NCBI GenBank assembly: GCA_013002105.1
Contig: JABDKS010000430.1
Span: forward strand, 1-32,281
Direction: 5' to 3'
From: Pirellulaceae bacterium
GTDB lineage: Bacteria; Planctomycetota; Planctomycetia; Pirellulales; Pirellulaceae
DNA: 32,281 bases
Made by a program: the position numbers and the translations under genes
Shown: piece after piece, positions 6,796-15,091 of the stretch
Position numbering within the stretch: position 1 is the stretch's first letter
Layout of the letters: every line of letters starts with the position of its first letter
Notes under the pieces: generated by a model
Databases searched by the model: none
The model's input: only the letters and a program-made list of their open reading frames with translations
What the model was told of the DNA's origin: nothing

Positions 6796-9258
6796 ATGTA
6801 TCGAATCCCTCCAGTGGTGCTGCTGTTTTTGGCCGTCCAAGTTCTGGTCCAGGTATCGACGGCTCAAGACGCCAGCACGACCGTCATTTATCAGGGAACG
6901 TGCGTCAGCAGCGAAGTTGACGAGCCGGTCGCCGGCGCGACCGTTCGAATTTATGACGGCGATCGAATCGTCGCGACGACCCTATCCCAGCGGGATGGCG
7001 GCTTTGAGCTCCGGCATGTCATCGATTCCGACAAGGCCACACGTAAACCGACACGTGCCCTGGTGACAGCACCGGGGCGTGCGTCGCAAGTTGTCTCGCT
7101 GGTTGGTTCGCAACCAAAGCTGGCCATCCAGTTGGCCAAAGCGGTCACGATTCGCGGTCGGGTGGTCGACGCGGATGGTACCGCCGTGACCGATGCGATC
7201 GTTCACCTTGGCACTCACATCGTCAGCGGAGTACACGACGCGGTCAGCGATGAAAACGGGCGGTTTCAAATTGACGATGTGCCCGAGATGATCTTGCAAA
7301 GCGAGCGAGATCGACTGCTCAAGCACCGATTGATTGCAAGTCATCCACAACTGGGAATGAAGTCGGTCGTTTTGGAAAAGATTCCCTGCGAGACCGATAT
7401 CGCATTTGATTCTGTTCTGCCGGATCAATATGGAATGCAGTTTCGCAGCGGCTGGCTCGGTTCACACGAAATGCCAAACGGCGTCAGCGTTACTTTCAAA
7501 AGCGAAGCCTTCCATGGACCCAATAGAAGTACGTCAGCGCTGATTCGTTGGCCAGCCAGCGACGGTCTGCCAGAGATGACCGCTCAGATTCACATCGCTT
7601 CGGATTCGTGGGGTAACCAGGATCGGTGGACCGTTGTGTGGCCCAAAGATCGATGTCAGCTCTGGATCGCAAACTCGATGAACGACAATCCATCGATTCG
7701 CGCCATCGATTTTTCGGATCCGACTGCGATTGTCACGTTGTATCGTGCTCGTAAGACGGACAAGCTGTTTCCGACGGCTGGACGAGAGGTCTATGACGCG
7801 CGCGTTCGGCGATTGCATGGCAAAGCTGGCAAGCAGGATATTCCGGTCGAAGTCTGGCGAATGATCCGGTCCAACTTTCCCAAAGTTCCCGAGAGTGATG
7901 ACAACCACCAGATGTACGGTTATCAAAGCGATCGCGAAGCGGTGACCTACCAGCGGTGGAAAGTCCAGGGGACTGTTACGGATCAGCAAGGCAAGCCACT
8001 ACCGTCGATTCACATCAGAGCGATTCGTGCAGCAACCGATCGCCGACTTGCGTCCGCGACGACGAAGCAAGACGGCAACTACGAACTCAGTTTTTCGATG
8101 AAATTATCAGAGGTGGCGACGAATCCTGAGATCCGCATCAAGCCTGTTTTGGCGAACCATTTTGAAAGCAGGCATGGCGATACGGGTGTGTTTCGAGTCG
8201 CCTGCGTAAAACGGGCGCCAACGGATTCGCTGCTGTTGGGTCGAATCGCCAAGGCCGACTTTGAACTGATGCCTGCGGCATCACTGGAAGGAAACTTTTC
8301 CCATGTCGCTGTGGAATCGATCGCTGGCGGGCGAATCACGTTGACATGGGATTCACCAAAACAATTCACGCATACCCGGTCCGCCGACATTGACTCGCGG
8401 GGCAGATTCCGGATGACCGATCTGCCCACCGGACAGAACAATCCGTTGACAGTCGAGTTGCGAAATGCAAGCGATCAAGTATTGGCAGAGGGAAAAATCG
8501 AACTTGCTGCAGGACGAATGATGATCGACGCGGACGAATCCTGGATCCTGAACGCACGGCCGGTACCGCTAGGTCCGATCACAGTCTCGATCGTTCACCT
8601 GCAAAAACCGGTCGCGCCGCCGGATGATGAAGCAGTGTTTGCCAATATTGTTCGCGATTGGATCGAAAGCTGCCAGCAGAACAACACACTGGCAATTCAA
8701 TCGCATGACCCGGAGGTTTGGACGAAGGTGATTGGTGGTCACAACGTCGTTCACGTGCGGTATCGCAAACCAAAGTGGTTCAACGTGCATACCGACGAGG
8801 GCACGTTGCGACGAATGATTGCTGAAATTGCGTTTCCAATGTACGACATGCGGCCCGGTGCACTGTTTGCTCGAAGCGGCGATGAAACGCTGGTTTTGGA
8901 GTCACCTCTGATCGAGCCGACGATTCGGTTGATGAGTCACCGGTCGTTGGACTGTTTTTTGACGCAGTGGTACCAGCCCTACATCGATGCATGGAATCAT
9001 CCGCCGCCAAGCCCATCGGCGAATGTGGCGCAGATCGCGGTGGATGTCGACGGTGTTCTGATGTTGGATGGCAAGCCGGTGCCCAAAGATATTCATCAGT
9101 TGAGCGGTGTCTTGAGTACCGCGGGCTACGACCGACGCGATTCGTTCGCAATGGTCACGGCGGATCCGTTGACACCCTACGACAAGCTTCATTGGGTGAT
9201 GTGGAAACTGGGGCAGTCGGGTTGGAAGGACAGAATCATCCTGCGAGTTGGCCAGTAG
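6796..9258 (+). CDS. Secreted carboxypeptidase-regulatory-like repeat protein with ExbD-like C-terminus
   Basis: An 820-residue exported protein. I take ATG 6796, giving MYRIPPVVLLFLAV and a signal peptide ending near STA/QD; a TTG at 6781 is an alternative, preceded by AGGGAA. Four Ig-like carboxypeptidase-regulatory modules can be seen: near residues 30-110 (PVAGATVRIYDGD), 120-200 (IRGRVVDADGTAV), 390-470 (VQGTVTDQQGKPL) and 500-580 (DSRGRFRMTDLP). After an uncharacterised stretch the last 75 residues (AVDVDGVLMLDGKPVPKD, then TPYDKLHWVMWKLGQSG) look like the periplasmic domain of ExbD/TolR. Such modules usually serve as surface or periplasmic scaffolds. The ExbD-like end without its transmembrane anchor is unusual. 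Function is not known. Confidence 0.85.
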   Translation: MYRIPPVVLLFLAVQVLVQVSTAQDASTTVIYQGTCVSSEVDEPVAGATVRIYDGDRIVATTLSQRDGGFELRHVIDSDKATRKPTRALVTAPGRASQVVSLVGSQPKLAIQLAKAVTIRGRVVDADGTAVTDAIVHLGTHIVSGVHDAVSDENGRFQIDDVPEMILQSERDRLLKHRLIASHPQLGMKSVVLEKIPCETDIAFDSVLPDQYGMQFRSGWLGSHEMPNGVSVTFKSEAFHGPNRSTSALIRWPASDGLPEMTAQIHIASDSWGNQDRWTVVWPKDRCQLWIANSMNDNPSIRAIDFSDPTAIVTLYRARKTDKLFPTAGREVYDARVRRLHGKAGKQDIPVEVWRMIRSNFPKVPESDDNHQMYGYQSDREAVTYQRWKVQGTVTDQQGKPLPSIHIRAIRAATDRRLASATTKQDGNYELSFSMKLSEVATNPEIRIKPVLANHFESRHGDTGVFRVACVKRAPTDSLLLGRIAKADFELMPAASLEGNFSHVAVESIAGGRITLTWDSPKQFTHTRSADIDSRGRFRMTDLPTGQNNPLTVELRNASDQVLAEGKIELAAGRMMIDADESWILNARPVPLGPITVSIVHLQKPVAPPDDEAVFANIVRDWIESCQQNNTLAIQSHDPEVWTKVIGGHNVVHVRYRKPKWFNVHTDEGTLRRMIAEIAFPMYDMRPGALFARSGDETLVLESPLIEPTIRLMSHRSLDCFLTQWYQPYIDAWNHPPPSPSANVAQIAVDVDGVLMLDGKPVPKDIHQLSGVLSTAGYDRRDSFAMVTADPLTPYDKLHWVMWKLGQSGWKDRIILRVGQ

Positions 9259-9325
9259 TTGGATGATGGCCGGTGGGAGTGATGACCGGTGGGAACCGGC
9301 CCCACGTCGATTTGGAAAGTGACGG

Positions 9326-9664
9326 TTACTTTGAGATCAGTTCCAGCAAGTCGCCGATCTTTCGATGGGCTTCGATGGGGTGTCGAAGTGATTCCTTGGT
9401 CAGGACACGATACTCGTTGCGACGCCCCACTTTCTCGCGCTGGATGAATCCGCCGTCTTCCAAATCCAACACGATGCGTTGCACAGCACGCTCGGTGATA
9501 CCGACTTCGGTGGCAACTTTTCGTAGCACCAGCTTGGGGTTGGCGTGGAGCACAGCGAGGACGTGGGCGTGATTGGTCAAGAAGGTCCATCGGGTCGATC
9601 CAGCCTTCGAAGGTTTGCCGTTATCGGTTGTTTTGCCTGGCCGTTTTTTCGCTGTTTTTGCCAT
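9326..9664 (-). CDS. Small winged-helix transcriptional regulator
   Basis: A 112-residue DNA-binding protein. A basic, disordered N-terminus (residues 1-24, [11 protein letters not shown]...) precedes a winged helix: [16 protein letters not shown] is helix 1, [19 protein letters not shown] (48-65) the helix-turn-helix, and [20 protein letters not shown] (68-87) the wing. This is the MarR/ArsR-like single-domain style common in actinobacteria and planctomycetes. No metal or ligand cysteines are present, so no signal can be named. It converges on the preceding secreted-protein gene with a 67-base gap. Divergently upstream lies a stretch with a small candidate gene and then the SulP gene; control of either is only a guess. 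Confidence 0.85.
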   Translation of the reverse strand: MAKTAKKRPGKTTDNGKPSKAGSTRWTFLTNHAHVLAVLHANPKLVLRKVATEVGITERAVQRIVLDLEDGGFIQREKVGRRNEYRVLTKESLRHPIEAHRKIGDLLELISK

Positions 9665-9756
9665 CGAAACTTGATCCTACGCGTTGACTCCACCGTCTAC
9701 TTTCTGAAAATACCAAATCTCCCTCCATTTTGCGACAGCCAAAACACGATAACCTA

Positions 9757-9785
9757 TTGACGAAATCAATGTCGCATAATACGAT
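9757..9785 (+). promoter_or_regulatory. Candidate sigma-70-type promoter
   Basis: TTGACG (9757-9762), a 17-base spacer, and TACGAT (9780-9785) match -35 and -10 boxes at ideal spacing. The predicted start of transcription is near 9792, about 33 bases before the ATG at 9825. It lies in the divergent gap upstream of the winged-helix regulator. This is a motif match only. Confidence 0.3.
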
Positions 9786-9824
9786 CCGATCCGATGCATT
9801 TGGTGCCATGGTGGCTTTGGACTG

Positions 9825-10175
9825 ATGGAAGTGAATTCGATACCCCGTCAACGATCGGCAAGCTCGGCTGAAGGTCGCAAACCTGCTTCGATGCGATGGA
9901 GCTTGTTGCTGATTGCATTGACGCTTCCGTGGACCACATCGACGCTTTGCGAATCGGTCACGATCGAAGCGGAGTCGACATGCGAGACGCTGGTCGAATG
10001 TGCCTGTGCCACACCCATCAGGCGGGTTGGTCCCAAACGGGGGCGACCATCCGACAACATCGTGCCTGTGTTCGCTATTGCTGTGCGGCCGTTCCGCCCC
10101 TTGGACCAGGCTAGCGGGCACTTGATGTCTGGTCATCGAATCTACAATACGTTACTTGCGCCTCTGCGTTGCTAG
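9825..10175 (+). CDS. Possible small exported cysteine-containing protein
   Basis: A 116-codon frame with no recognised family. From an internal ATG at 9891 it would begin MRWSLLLIALTLPW, a believable signal peptide, followed by a short mature part with several cysteines (CESVTIEAESTCETLVECAC) and then a basic region. A promoter-like pair lies just upstream. Against it: the C-terminal half looks low in structure, other frames are also open here, and no ribosome binding site is evident at either start. It could equally be a chance frame in a 690-base gap between the regulator and the SulP gene. Confidence 0.3.
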   Translation: MEVNSIPRQRSASSAEGRKPASMRWSLLLIALTLPWTTSTLCESVTIEAESTCETLVECACATPIRRVGPKRGRPSDNIVPVFAIAVRPFRPLDQASGHLMSGHRIYNTLLAPLRC

Positions 10176-10357
10176 CGACTACGTTATTCGCCATGTCTAC
10201 ATTTCGATGGGCGGCGGCGAATAGGACCCTACGTCCGCGTTGAACTTTCCATTAACATCGCAGCGGATTTCTACCGTGGCGACGGACAAGTCAGCCGGCA
10301 CGAGCACACGGACCAAGCAATCAAGAATTCTTCGCAACCCATCACGTACACATCACC

Positions 10358-12637
10358 ATGACCACCGCAAGCGACAATCAACTCAACGGCCACTCAACGA
10401 AGTCGTCGTCTTCGCTGATTCACGACGTGACGGCTAGCGTCGTAGTATTCCTCGTGGCTTTGCCACTTTGTCTGGGAATTGCGCTGGCGTCCGGAGCGCC
10501 GTTGTTTTCCGGGCTGCTGGCCGGAATCGTGGGTGGCATCGTTGTTGGGGCGCTGAGCGGTTCTCATACCAGCGTCAGTGGCCCCGCCGCTGGTTTGACC
10601 GCCATCGTGGCGACTCAAATTGCTGTGTTGGGTTCTTTCGAGGCGTTTCTACTGGCGGTGTTTATCGCTGGTCTGATGCAAATCGGATTGGGATTGGCAA
10701 AGGCGGGCGCGTTGTCCGCGTTCTTTCCATCCAGTGTGATCAAAGGACTGCTTGCTGCGATCGGTGTGATCTTGATCCTAAAGCAGATCCCGCACGTACT
10801 CGGCCACGACACGGATCCCGAAGGGGAGATGTCGTTTTCGCAGCCGGACAACGAAAACACGTTTTCGGAAATCGTCACGGTTCTATTTGGCGAATTTCAT
10901 ATCGGTGCTGCCGTGGTTGGGCTTTCCTCGATCGCATTGCTGCTCGCTTGGGACCGCATCAAGCCATTAAAGAACTCGATCATTCCCGGGCCGCTGGTGG
11001 TCGTTCTATTCGGTGTTTTGATGCAGCACCTACTCGGCCGCGCCGGTGGGGAATGGCTGATCGGAGCAAAACACATGGTCCAGATTCCGGTGGCCGACTC
11101 ATTCATCGGTGTGATTGACTTCCTGGCATTTCCTGATTGGTCGATGTGGGCCAATCCAGCGATTTATTTGGCGGCGGTAACGATCGCAATCGTCGCCTCC
11201 TTGGAAACGCTGTTGAATTTGGATGCCGTCGACAAATTGGATCCACAGCGTCGTGATTCGCCGCCCAGTCGCGAATTGCTGGCGCAAGGCGTCGGCAACA
11301 CAATCTCCGGTTTGATTGGCGGCCTGCCAATGACGTCAGTGATCGTTCGCAGCAGCGTCAATGTCAGTGTTGGCGCGAAGACCAAACTGTCGGCCATCTT
11401 GCACGGCATGCTGCTGGTCGTTTGCGTGGGATTCTTTCCGGTCTATTTGAATATGATCCCGTTGGCAGCGTTGGCTGCCATCTTGCTGGTGACTGGTTTC
11501 AAACTGGCCAGCCCCAAACTTTTTCGGCAGATGTACAGTGAAGGGCGATACCAATTCATTCCGTTCCTGGTCACGCTCTTGTCGATCGTATTTACCGACC
11601 TGTTGATCGGGATCTTGATCGGTTTGGCTGTCAGCCTGCTATTTATTTTGAACAGCAACCTGCGAAAACCGATTCGCCGAATCGTGGAAACTCATATCGG
11701 CGGCGACGTGCTCCATATCGAACTGGCCAACCAGGTCAGTTTTTTGAATCGCGCGTCGCTGGACAAATTGTTCAGCGAAGCACCGCGTGAATCCAGTTTG
11801 TTGATTGATGCCAGTGACACGGATTACATCGATCCGGACGTGTTGAGTTTGATTCGTGATTTTAAGCAGAATCGTGGTCCGGCCCACGGCGTCACGGTCA
11901 GCCTGCGCGGATTTCGCGACAAGTACAAGCTGAAAGATGACATTCAGTTTGCCGACTATTCAACGCGCGAGCTGCAAGACCGTGTAACGCCCGAGCAAGT
12001 GTTGGAATTGCTGCGCGAAGGCAATCGGCGTTTCTGTACTGGAAATCGATTGACACGCGACTTTCGCACTCAAGTCGGTGCAACGGCGGCCGGGCAAACA
12101 CCACTGGCGGCGGTGCTCAGTTGTATCGACTCGCGCGTTCCCACCGAGTTGGTGTTTGATTTGGGCATTGGCGACATTTTCAGTGTGCGCGTTGCCGGCA
12201 ATGTGATCGGCAGCAAATCACTGGGCAGCATCGAGTACGCCGTCGGTGTGGCTGGTGTCAAGTTGGTTCTGGTTCTGGGGCATACCAGATGCGGAGCGGT
12301 TACCTCGAGTGTGCAATTCGCCAGCGACCACAAAAATGTTCAACAGGAGACTGGCTGCGAGCATCTGCAATCGATCGTCGATGAGATTACGCCCTGTATT
12401 GAGCGGGCCGACTTGACGCTTTTCCGAACATCGACTCCCGAGCAACAGGAGCACATCGTCGATGAAATTGCAAAGTGCAATGTGCTTCGCACGGTCCAGG
12501 AGATCACGTCGCGGAGTAGCGCGATCCGCCAGGCTGTTCAAGCGGGACGCGCGATCGTTGTCGGTGCTGTCTATGACGTCAAGAGCGGGGATATCGAATT
12601 CCTGCAGGAGGAGGCAGCGGTCACCGCCGCCACTTAA
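10358..12637 (+). CDS. SulP family anion transporter fused to STAS and beta-carbonic anhydrase
   Basis: A 759-residue fusion. Residues 20-435 form the SulP transporter core, with the N-terminal signature around 33-80 (VALPLCLGIALASG...) and about 12 hydrophobic segments. Residues 450-540 look like a STAS domain (LLIDASDTDYIDPDVL). Residues 545-750 are a beta-class carbonic anhydrase with zinc ligands C589, H642 and C645 and the D591/R593 dyad, in motifs SCIDSRVP and LGHTRCGAV. Such fusions are known and are taken to import bicarbonate, or to link anion transport to CO2/bicarbonate exchange at the inner face of the membrane. The ion carried cannot be fixed from sequence. The gene stands alone, with about 180 bases of leader after the small candidate gene. 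No frameshift is seen and all catalytic residues are present. Confidence 0.95.
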   Translation: MTTASDNQLNGHSTKSSSSLIHDVTASVVVFLVALPLCLGIALASGAPLFSGLLAGIVGGIVVGALSGSHTSVSGPAAGLTAIVATQIAVLGSFEAFLLAVFIAGLMQIGLGLAKAGALSAFFPSSVIKGLLAAIGVILILKQIPHVLGHDTDPEGEMSFSQPDNENTFSEIVTVLFGEFHIGAAVVGLSSIALLLAWDRIKPLKNSIIPGPLVVVLFGVLMQHLLGRAGGEWLIGAKHMVQIPVADSFIGVIDFLAFPDWSMWANPAIYLAAVTIAIVASLETLLNLDAVDKLDPQRRDSPPSRELLAQGVGNTISGLIGGLPMTSVIVRSSVNVSVGAKTKLSAILHGMLLVVCVGFFPVYLNMIPLAALAAILLVTGFKLASPKLFRQMYSEGRYQFIPFLVTLLSIVFTDLLIGILIGLAVSLLFILNSNLRKPIRRIVETHIGGDVLHIELANQVSFLNRASLDKLFSEAPRESSLLIDASDTDYIDPDVLSLIRDFKQNRGPAHGVTVSLRGFRDKYKLKDDIQFADYSTRELQDRVTPEQVLELLREGNRRFCTGNRLTRDFRTQVGATAAGQTPLAAVLSCIDSRVPTELVFDLGIGDIFSVRVAGNVIGSKSLGSIEYAVGVAGVKLVLVLGHTRCGAVTSSVQFASDHKNVQQETGCEHLQSIVDEITPCIERADLTLFRTSTPEQQEHIVDEIAKCNVLRTVQEITSRSSAIRQAVQAGRAIVVGAVYDVKSGDIEFLQEEAAVTAAT

Positions 12638-12907
12638 CCGACGTCCCATGTGGATTCTGTTTCGACGGAGACCGGTCGACCGACCAAATTCCCAGCGGGA
12701 ACAAAACCTGCTTGGCTATCAAAACCGCTACCGCTCTTGGGGGAAACAGTACGTTGTTTCACCGCGTTTGTCGGTCGCCACAGAAAAGTGTTTGGGGATT
12801 GGCGGCGGATTGGGCATAATGCCGGGCCCATTTTTTTGGGTCTAGGCAGCACAGGGCTGCCGATTTGATTCTAGGACGTTCGACGTTGCCCTCAGGGATG
12901 GTCCAGC

Positions 12908-14092
12908 ATGGACGCGATGTGGCAAAACCAGGTGGTAATTGGGTTCGGAACGGATCCGTTCAACCCTCACGCTGCGCGGCCGGTGGAAATCGTTGGTGGT
13001 CTCAAGAAACGCCAACTACGGCAGCAGATCGTGCAGTCTTGCCCGCGTGTGCCGGGCGTCTACGGGATGCTCGATCGCAAGGGTCAGTTGATCTACGTTG
13101 GCAAGAGCAAGTCACTGCGTTCGAGATTGCTGAGCTACTTTGCTGATTCGACCGCCGATGAGAAAGGTGGGCGGATCATCGAAAATGCGAGAGCGATCCA
13201 ATGGGAAACCCAGCCCAATGAATTCGCATCACTGCTGCGCGAACAACAATTGATTCGACTGTTCCAGCCACGATGGAATGTGCAGGGTGTGCCCAAACGT
13301 CAGCGACCAGTTTATTTGTGTCTCGGTCGAACACCTGCCGCGTGTTTCTTCCTGGCGGCGACGCCACCCGCGAATTGTGTCGCGATCGAAGGTCCTTTCT
13401 TTGGTGCCGGTCGAATGCGTCGCGCCGTTGACGCGTTGAACAAACTCTTTTTGCTGCGGGACTGCAGTCAAAAACAGGTTTTTCATTTTGCCGAACAGTT
13501 GCAGTTGTTTGAACTGGATCATCGCCCCGGTTGCCTGCGGCTGGAGCTGGAGACGTGTTTGGGCCCGTGCGCAGCCGCTTGCAGTCGTGACCAGTACGAC
13601 CGACAAGTCAACGCGGCCGAAAGTTTTTTGGACGGTTTCAATGATGAACCGATTGTCGTGATCCGTGATCAGATGGAACAGGCATCCGCGAATCGGCAAT
13701 ACGAATTAGCCGGGCGAGCCGCGCTGACGCTGAAATCGGTCGAGTATGTTCACCGCAAACTGTCGCGTTTGGCCAAGGCACGTCGAGAGTTCACGTTCAT
13801 CTATGCCGTTCCTGGATACGATGGTTGCAATACCTGGTACCTGGTGCATTGCGGCGAGATCGCAGCGGTCGCGGCGGCACCTCGCAATCCCGAGGAATAC
13901 GCGACATTGAAACCGACGTTGTCCCAATGGACCGCGATGACGGCAAACAAATTGGACCGGGGACACGGCGCCCATCCTCACACCTTGTCGGTCGTTGCAT
14001 CGTGGTTTCGTAAAAATCGAACGGAGATACAACGTACATTTGATCCGCAGCAGGCAGGTCGCAAGTACTATCGGAAGTCGCTTTCCGCGTAA
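12908..14092 (+). CDS. UvrC-like GIY-YIG endonuclease lacking the C-terminal nuclease half
   Basis: A 394-residue protein matching only the N-terminal part of UvrC. The GIY-YIG nuclease is PGVYGMLDRKG...LIYVGKSKSLRSR (49-73), with the metal-binding glutamate E112 in REQQLIRLFQPRWNV. Next comes the UvrC cysteine region: LRDC (183-186), C209, and CLGPCAAAC (217-225). Then a UVR-like UvrB-contact segment spans about 248-290. The RNase H-like nuclease and the helix-hairpin-helix domains of full UvrC are absent; the last 100 residues are different. It resembles Cho (the E. coli short UvrC homologue), which makes a 3' incision, but keeps the UVR segment. The start may be M1 or M4. It probably assists nucleotide-excision repair. 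Confidence 0.85.
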   Translation: MDAMWQNQVVIGFGTDPFNPHAARPVEIVGGLKKRQLRQQIVQSCPRVPGVYGMLDRKGQLIYVGKSKSLRSRLLSYFADSTADEKGGRIIENARAIQWETQPNEFASLLREQQLIRLFQPRWNVQGVPKRQRPVYLCLGRTPAACFFLAATPPANCVAIEGPFFGAGRMRRAVDALNKLFLLRDCSQKQVFHFAEQLQLFELDHRPGCLRLELETCLGPCAAACSRDQYDRQVNAAESFLDGFNDEPIVVIRDQMEQASANRQYELAGRAALTLKSVEYVHRKLSRLAKARREFTFIYAVPGYDGCNTWYLVHCGEIAAVAAAPRNPEEYATLKPTLSQWTAMTANKLDRGHGAHPHTLSVVASWFRKNRTEIQRTFDPQQAGRKYYRKSLSA

Positions 14093-14275
14093 ACCGAACG
14101 CCTACGGGCTGTCTCGAAAAACGATCCGGATATCTTCTTTGCCCGGATCATCTCCAAAGCGTCGACCGTTCCCATCGCACCCTGAGAGACTCGCTATAAA
14201 GGAGACAGCGTGTTTTTTAAGGTTCACACGTCGGCGGTCGCTTGGAATCTTGGCTGACCCCACCATGTTTCTGTT

Positions 14276-14280
14276 AGGAG
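14276..14280 (+). promoter_or_regulatory. Ribosome binding site AGGAG
   Basis: A textbook AGGAG ending 7 bases before ATG 14288. It selects the second of two adjacent possible start codons (TTG 14285, ATG 14288) and is one of the few strong sites in the window. Confidence 0.7.
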
Positions 14281-14287
14281 CCGCTTG

Positions 14288-14890
14288 ATGAAACGGTCTG
14301 CATTTGCCGTATCGGTCTTAGCCACGTCGATCTTGTCGTTGTTGGTTTGTGAAGCGGCCGTTGCTTGTGGTGGTTCCGGTGGTGGTTTGAATTCGGGTTC
14401 GTCGCGAGGCCTGCAGTTTGCCCGGTCATCGCAAGGCGGCATGTCACGTTGTGGCCCATCGTCGTCTCCAGCATCCGGTGTGCTTGCGATGCAACGACAA
14501 CACAATTTGCTGCGTCAGCAATCAGCTGCTCAAATCGCCAATTACCACGCGAAAATGAAACCGTTGCGAATCGCGCGGGCAACGAAGATGCGTGAAGACA
14601 AGGTCGCCGCACGTGAGGCGCGGAGTCAAATCCGAATTGCCAAGTTGGAAGCGAAGAAACGTGAGCAGCAATCCTTTCTGGCAAAGGCTCGCACCTGGCG
14701 GGACCAAAGTGGCGAGTTTGAATTACAGGCGATCTTGGTGGATGCCAATGGATGGGGCGTCAAACTTCGCAAACAGACCGGAGCAATGGTCAACGTCCCG
14801 ATCGATCGATTGAGTTCATCTGACCAAAGTTATGTGGCAAGAGTGATTGCTGATCGCATCCAAGATGGCGCGATGTTTGTCGGACTGTAG
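14288..14890 (+). CDS. Exported SHD1-domain protein
   Basis: A 200-residue exported protein. The signal peptide is MKRSAFAVSVLATSILSLL to about AAVA/CGG; the cysteine right after AVA might be lipidated, but the lipobox is poor. A glycine/serine-rich stretch follows (residues 28-65), then a long charged helix likely to be coiled coil (about 80-130, rich in K, R, E and A). At about 135-190 comes an SHD1 (SLA1 homology 1) domain: RTWRDQSGEFELQAILVD, VKLRKQTGAMVNVPIDRL, then SSSDQSYV. SHD1 is known from yeast endocytic adaptor SLA1 and is common in planctomycete exported proteins, where its partner is not known. The strong ribosome binding site suggests good expression. Confidence 0.85.
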   Translation: MKRSAFAVSVLATSILSLLVCEAAVACGGSGGGLNSGSSRGLQFARSSQGGMSRCGPSSSPASGVLAMQRQHNLLRQQSAAQIANYHAKMKPLRIARATKMREDKVAAREARSQIRIAKLEAKKREQQSFLAKARTWRDQSGEFELQAILVDANGWGVKLRKQTGAMVNVPIDRLSSSDQSYVARVIADRIQDGAMFVGL

Positions 14891-15091
14891 CCGTGGCTGC
14901 GTGCAGAAGTCGCAGTCGCGCTACACGCGTCATTCGCTGGGGGGTGATCATTAGAGCATCATGGCTGGAACGCTCGGTTGTTCAGCAGGTGTGGGAGATC
15001 TGGCTGGATGGTGGTTTCACGGCTCGCTGCATTGGGGGCTTGCCCACTCGCTACCATAGTCGCATATCCGTTCGCACCATCTGGAACTCTT

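Noticed and set aside
9269..9305. Hairpin with repeated ccggtggga between convergent genes
   Set aside because: The stem is short (gtggg/cccac), there is no T-run, and the repeat is only 9 bases, so it is not firm enough to call a terminator.
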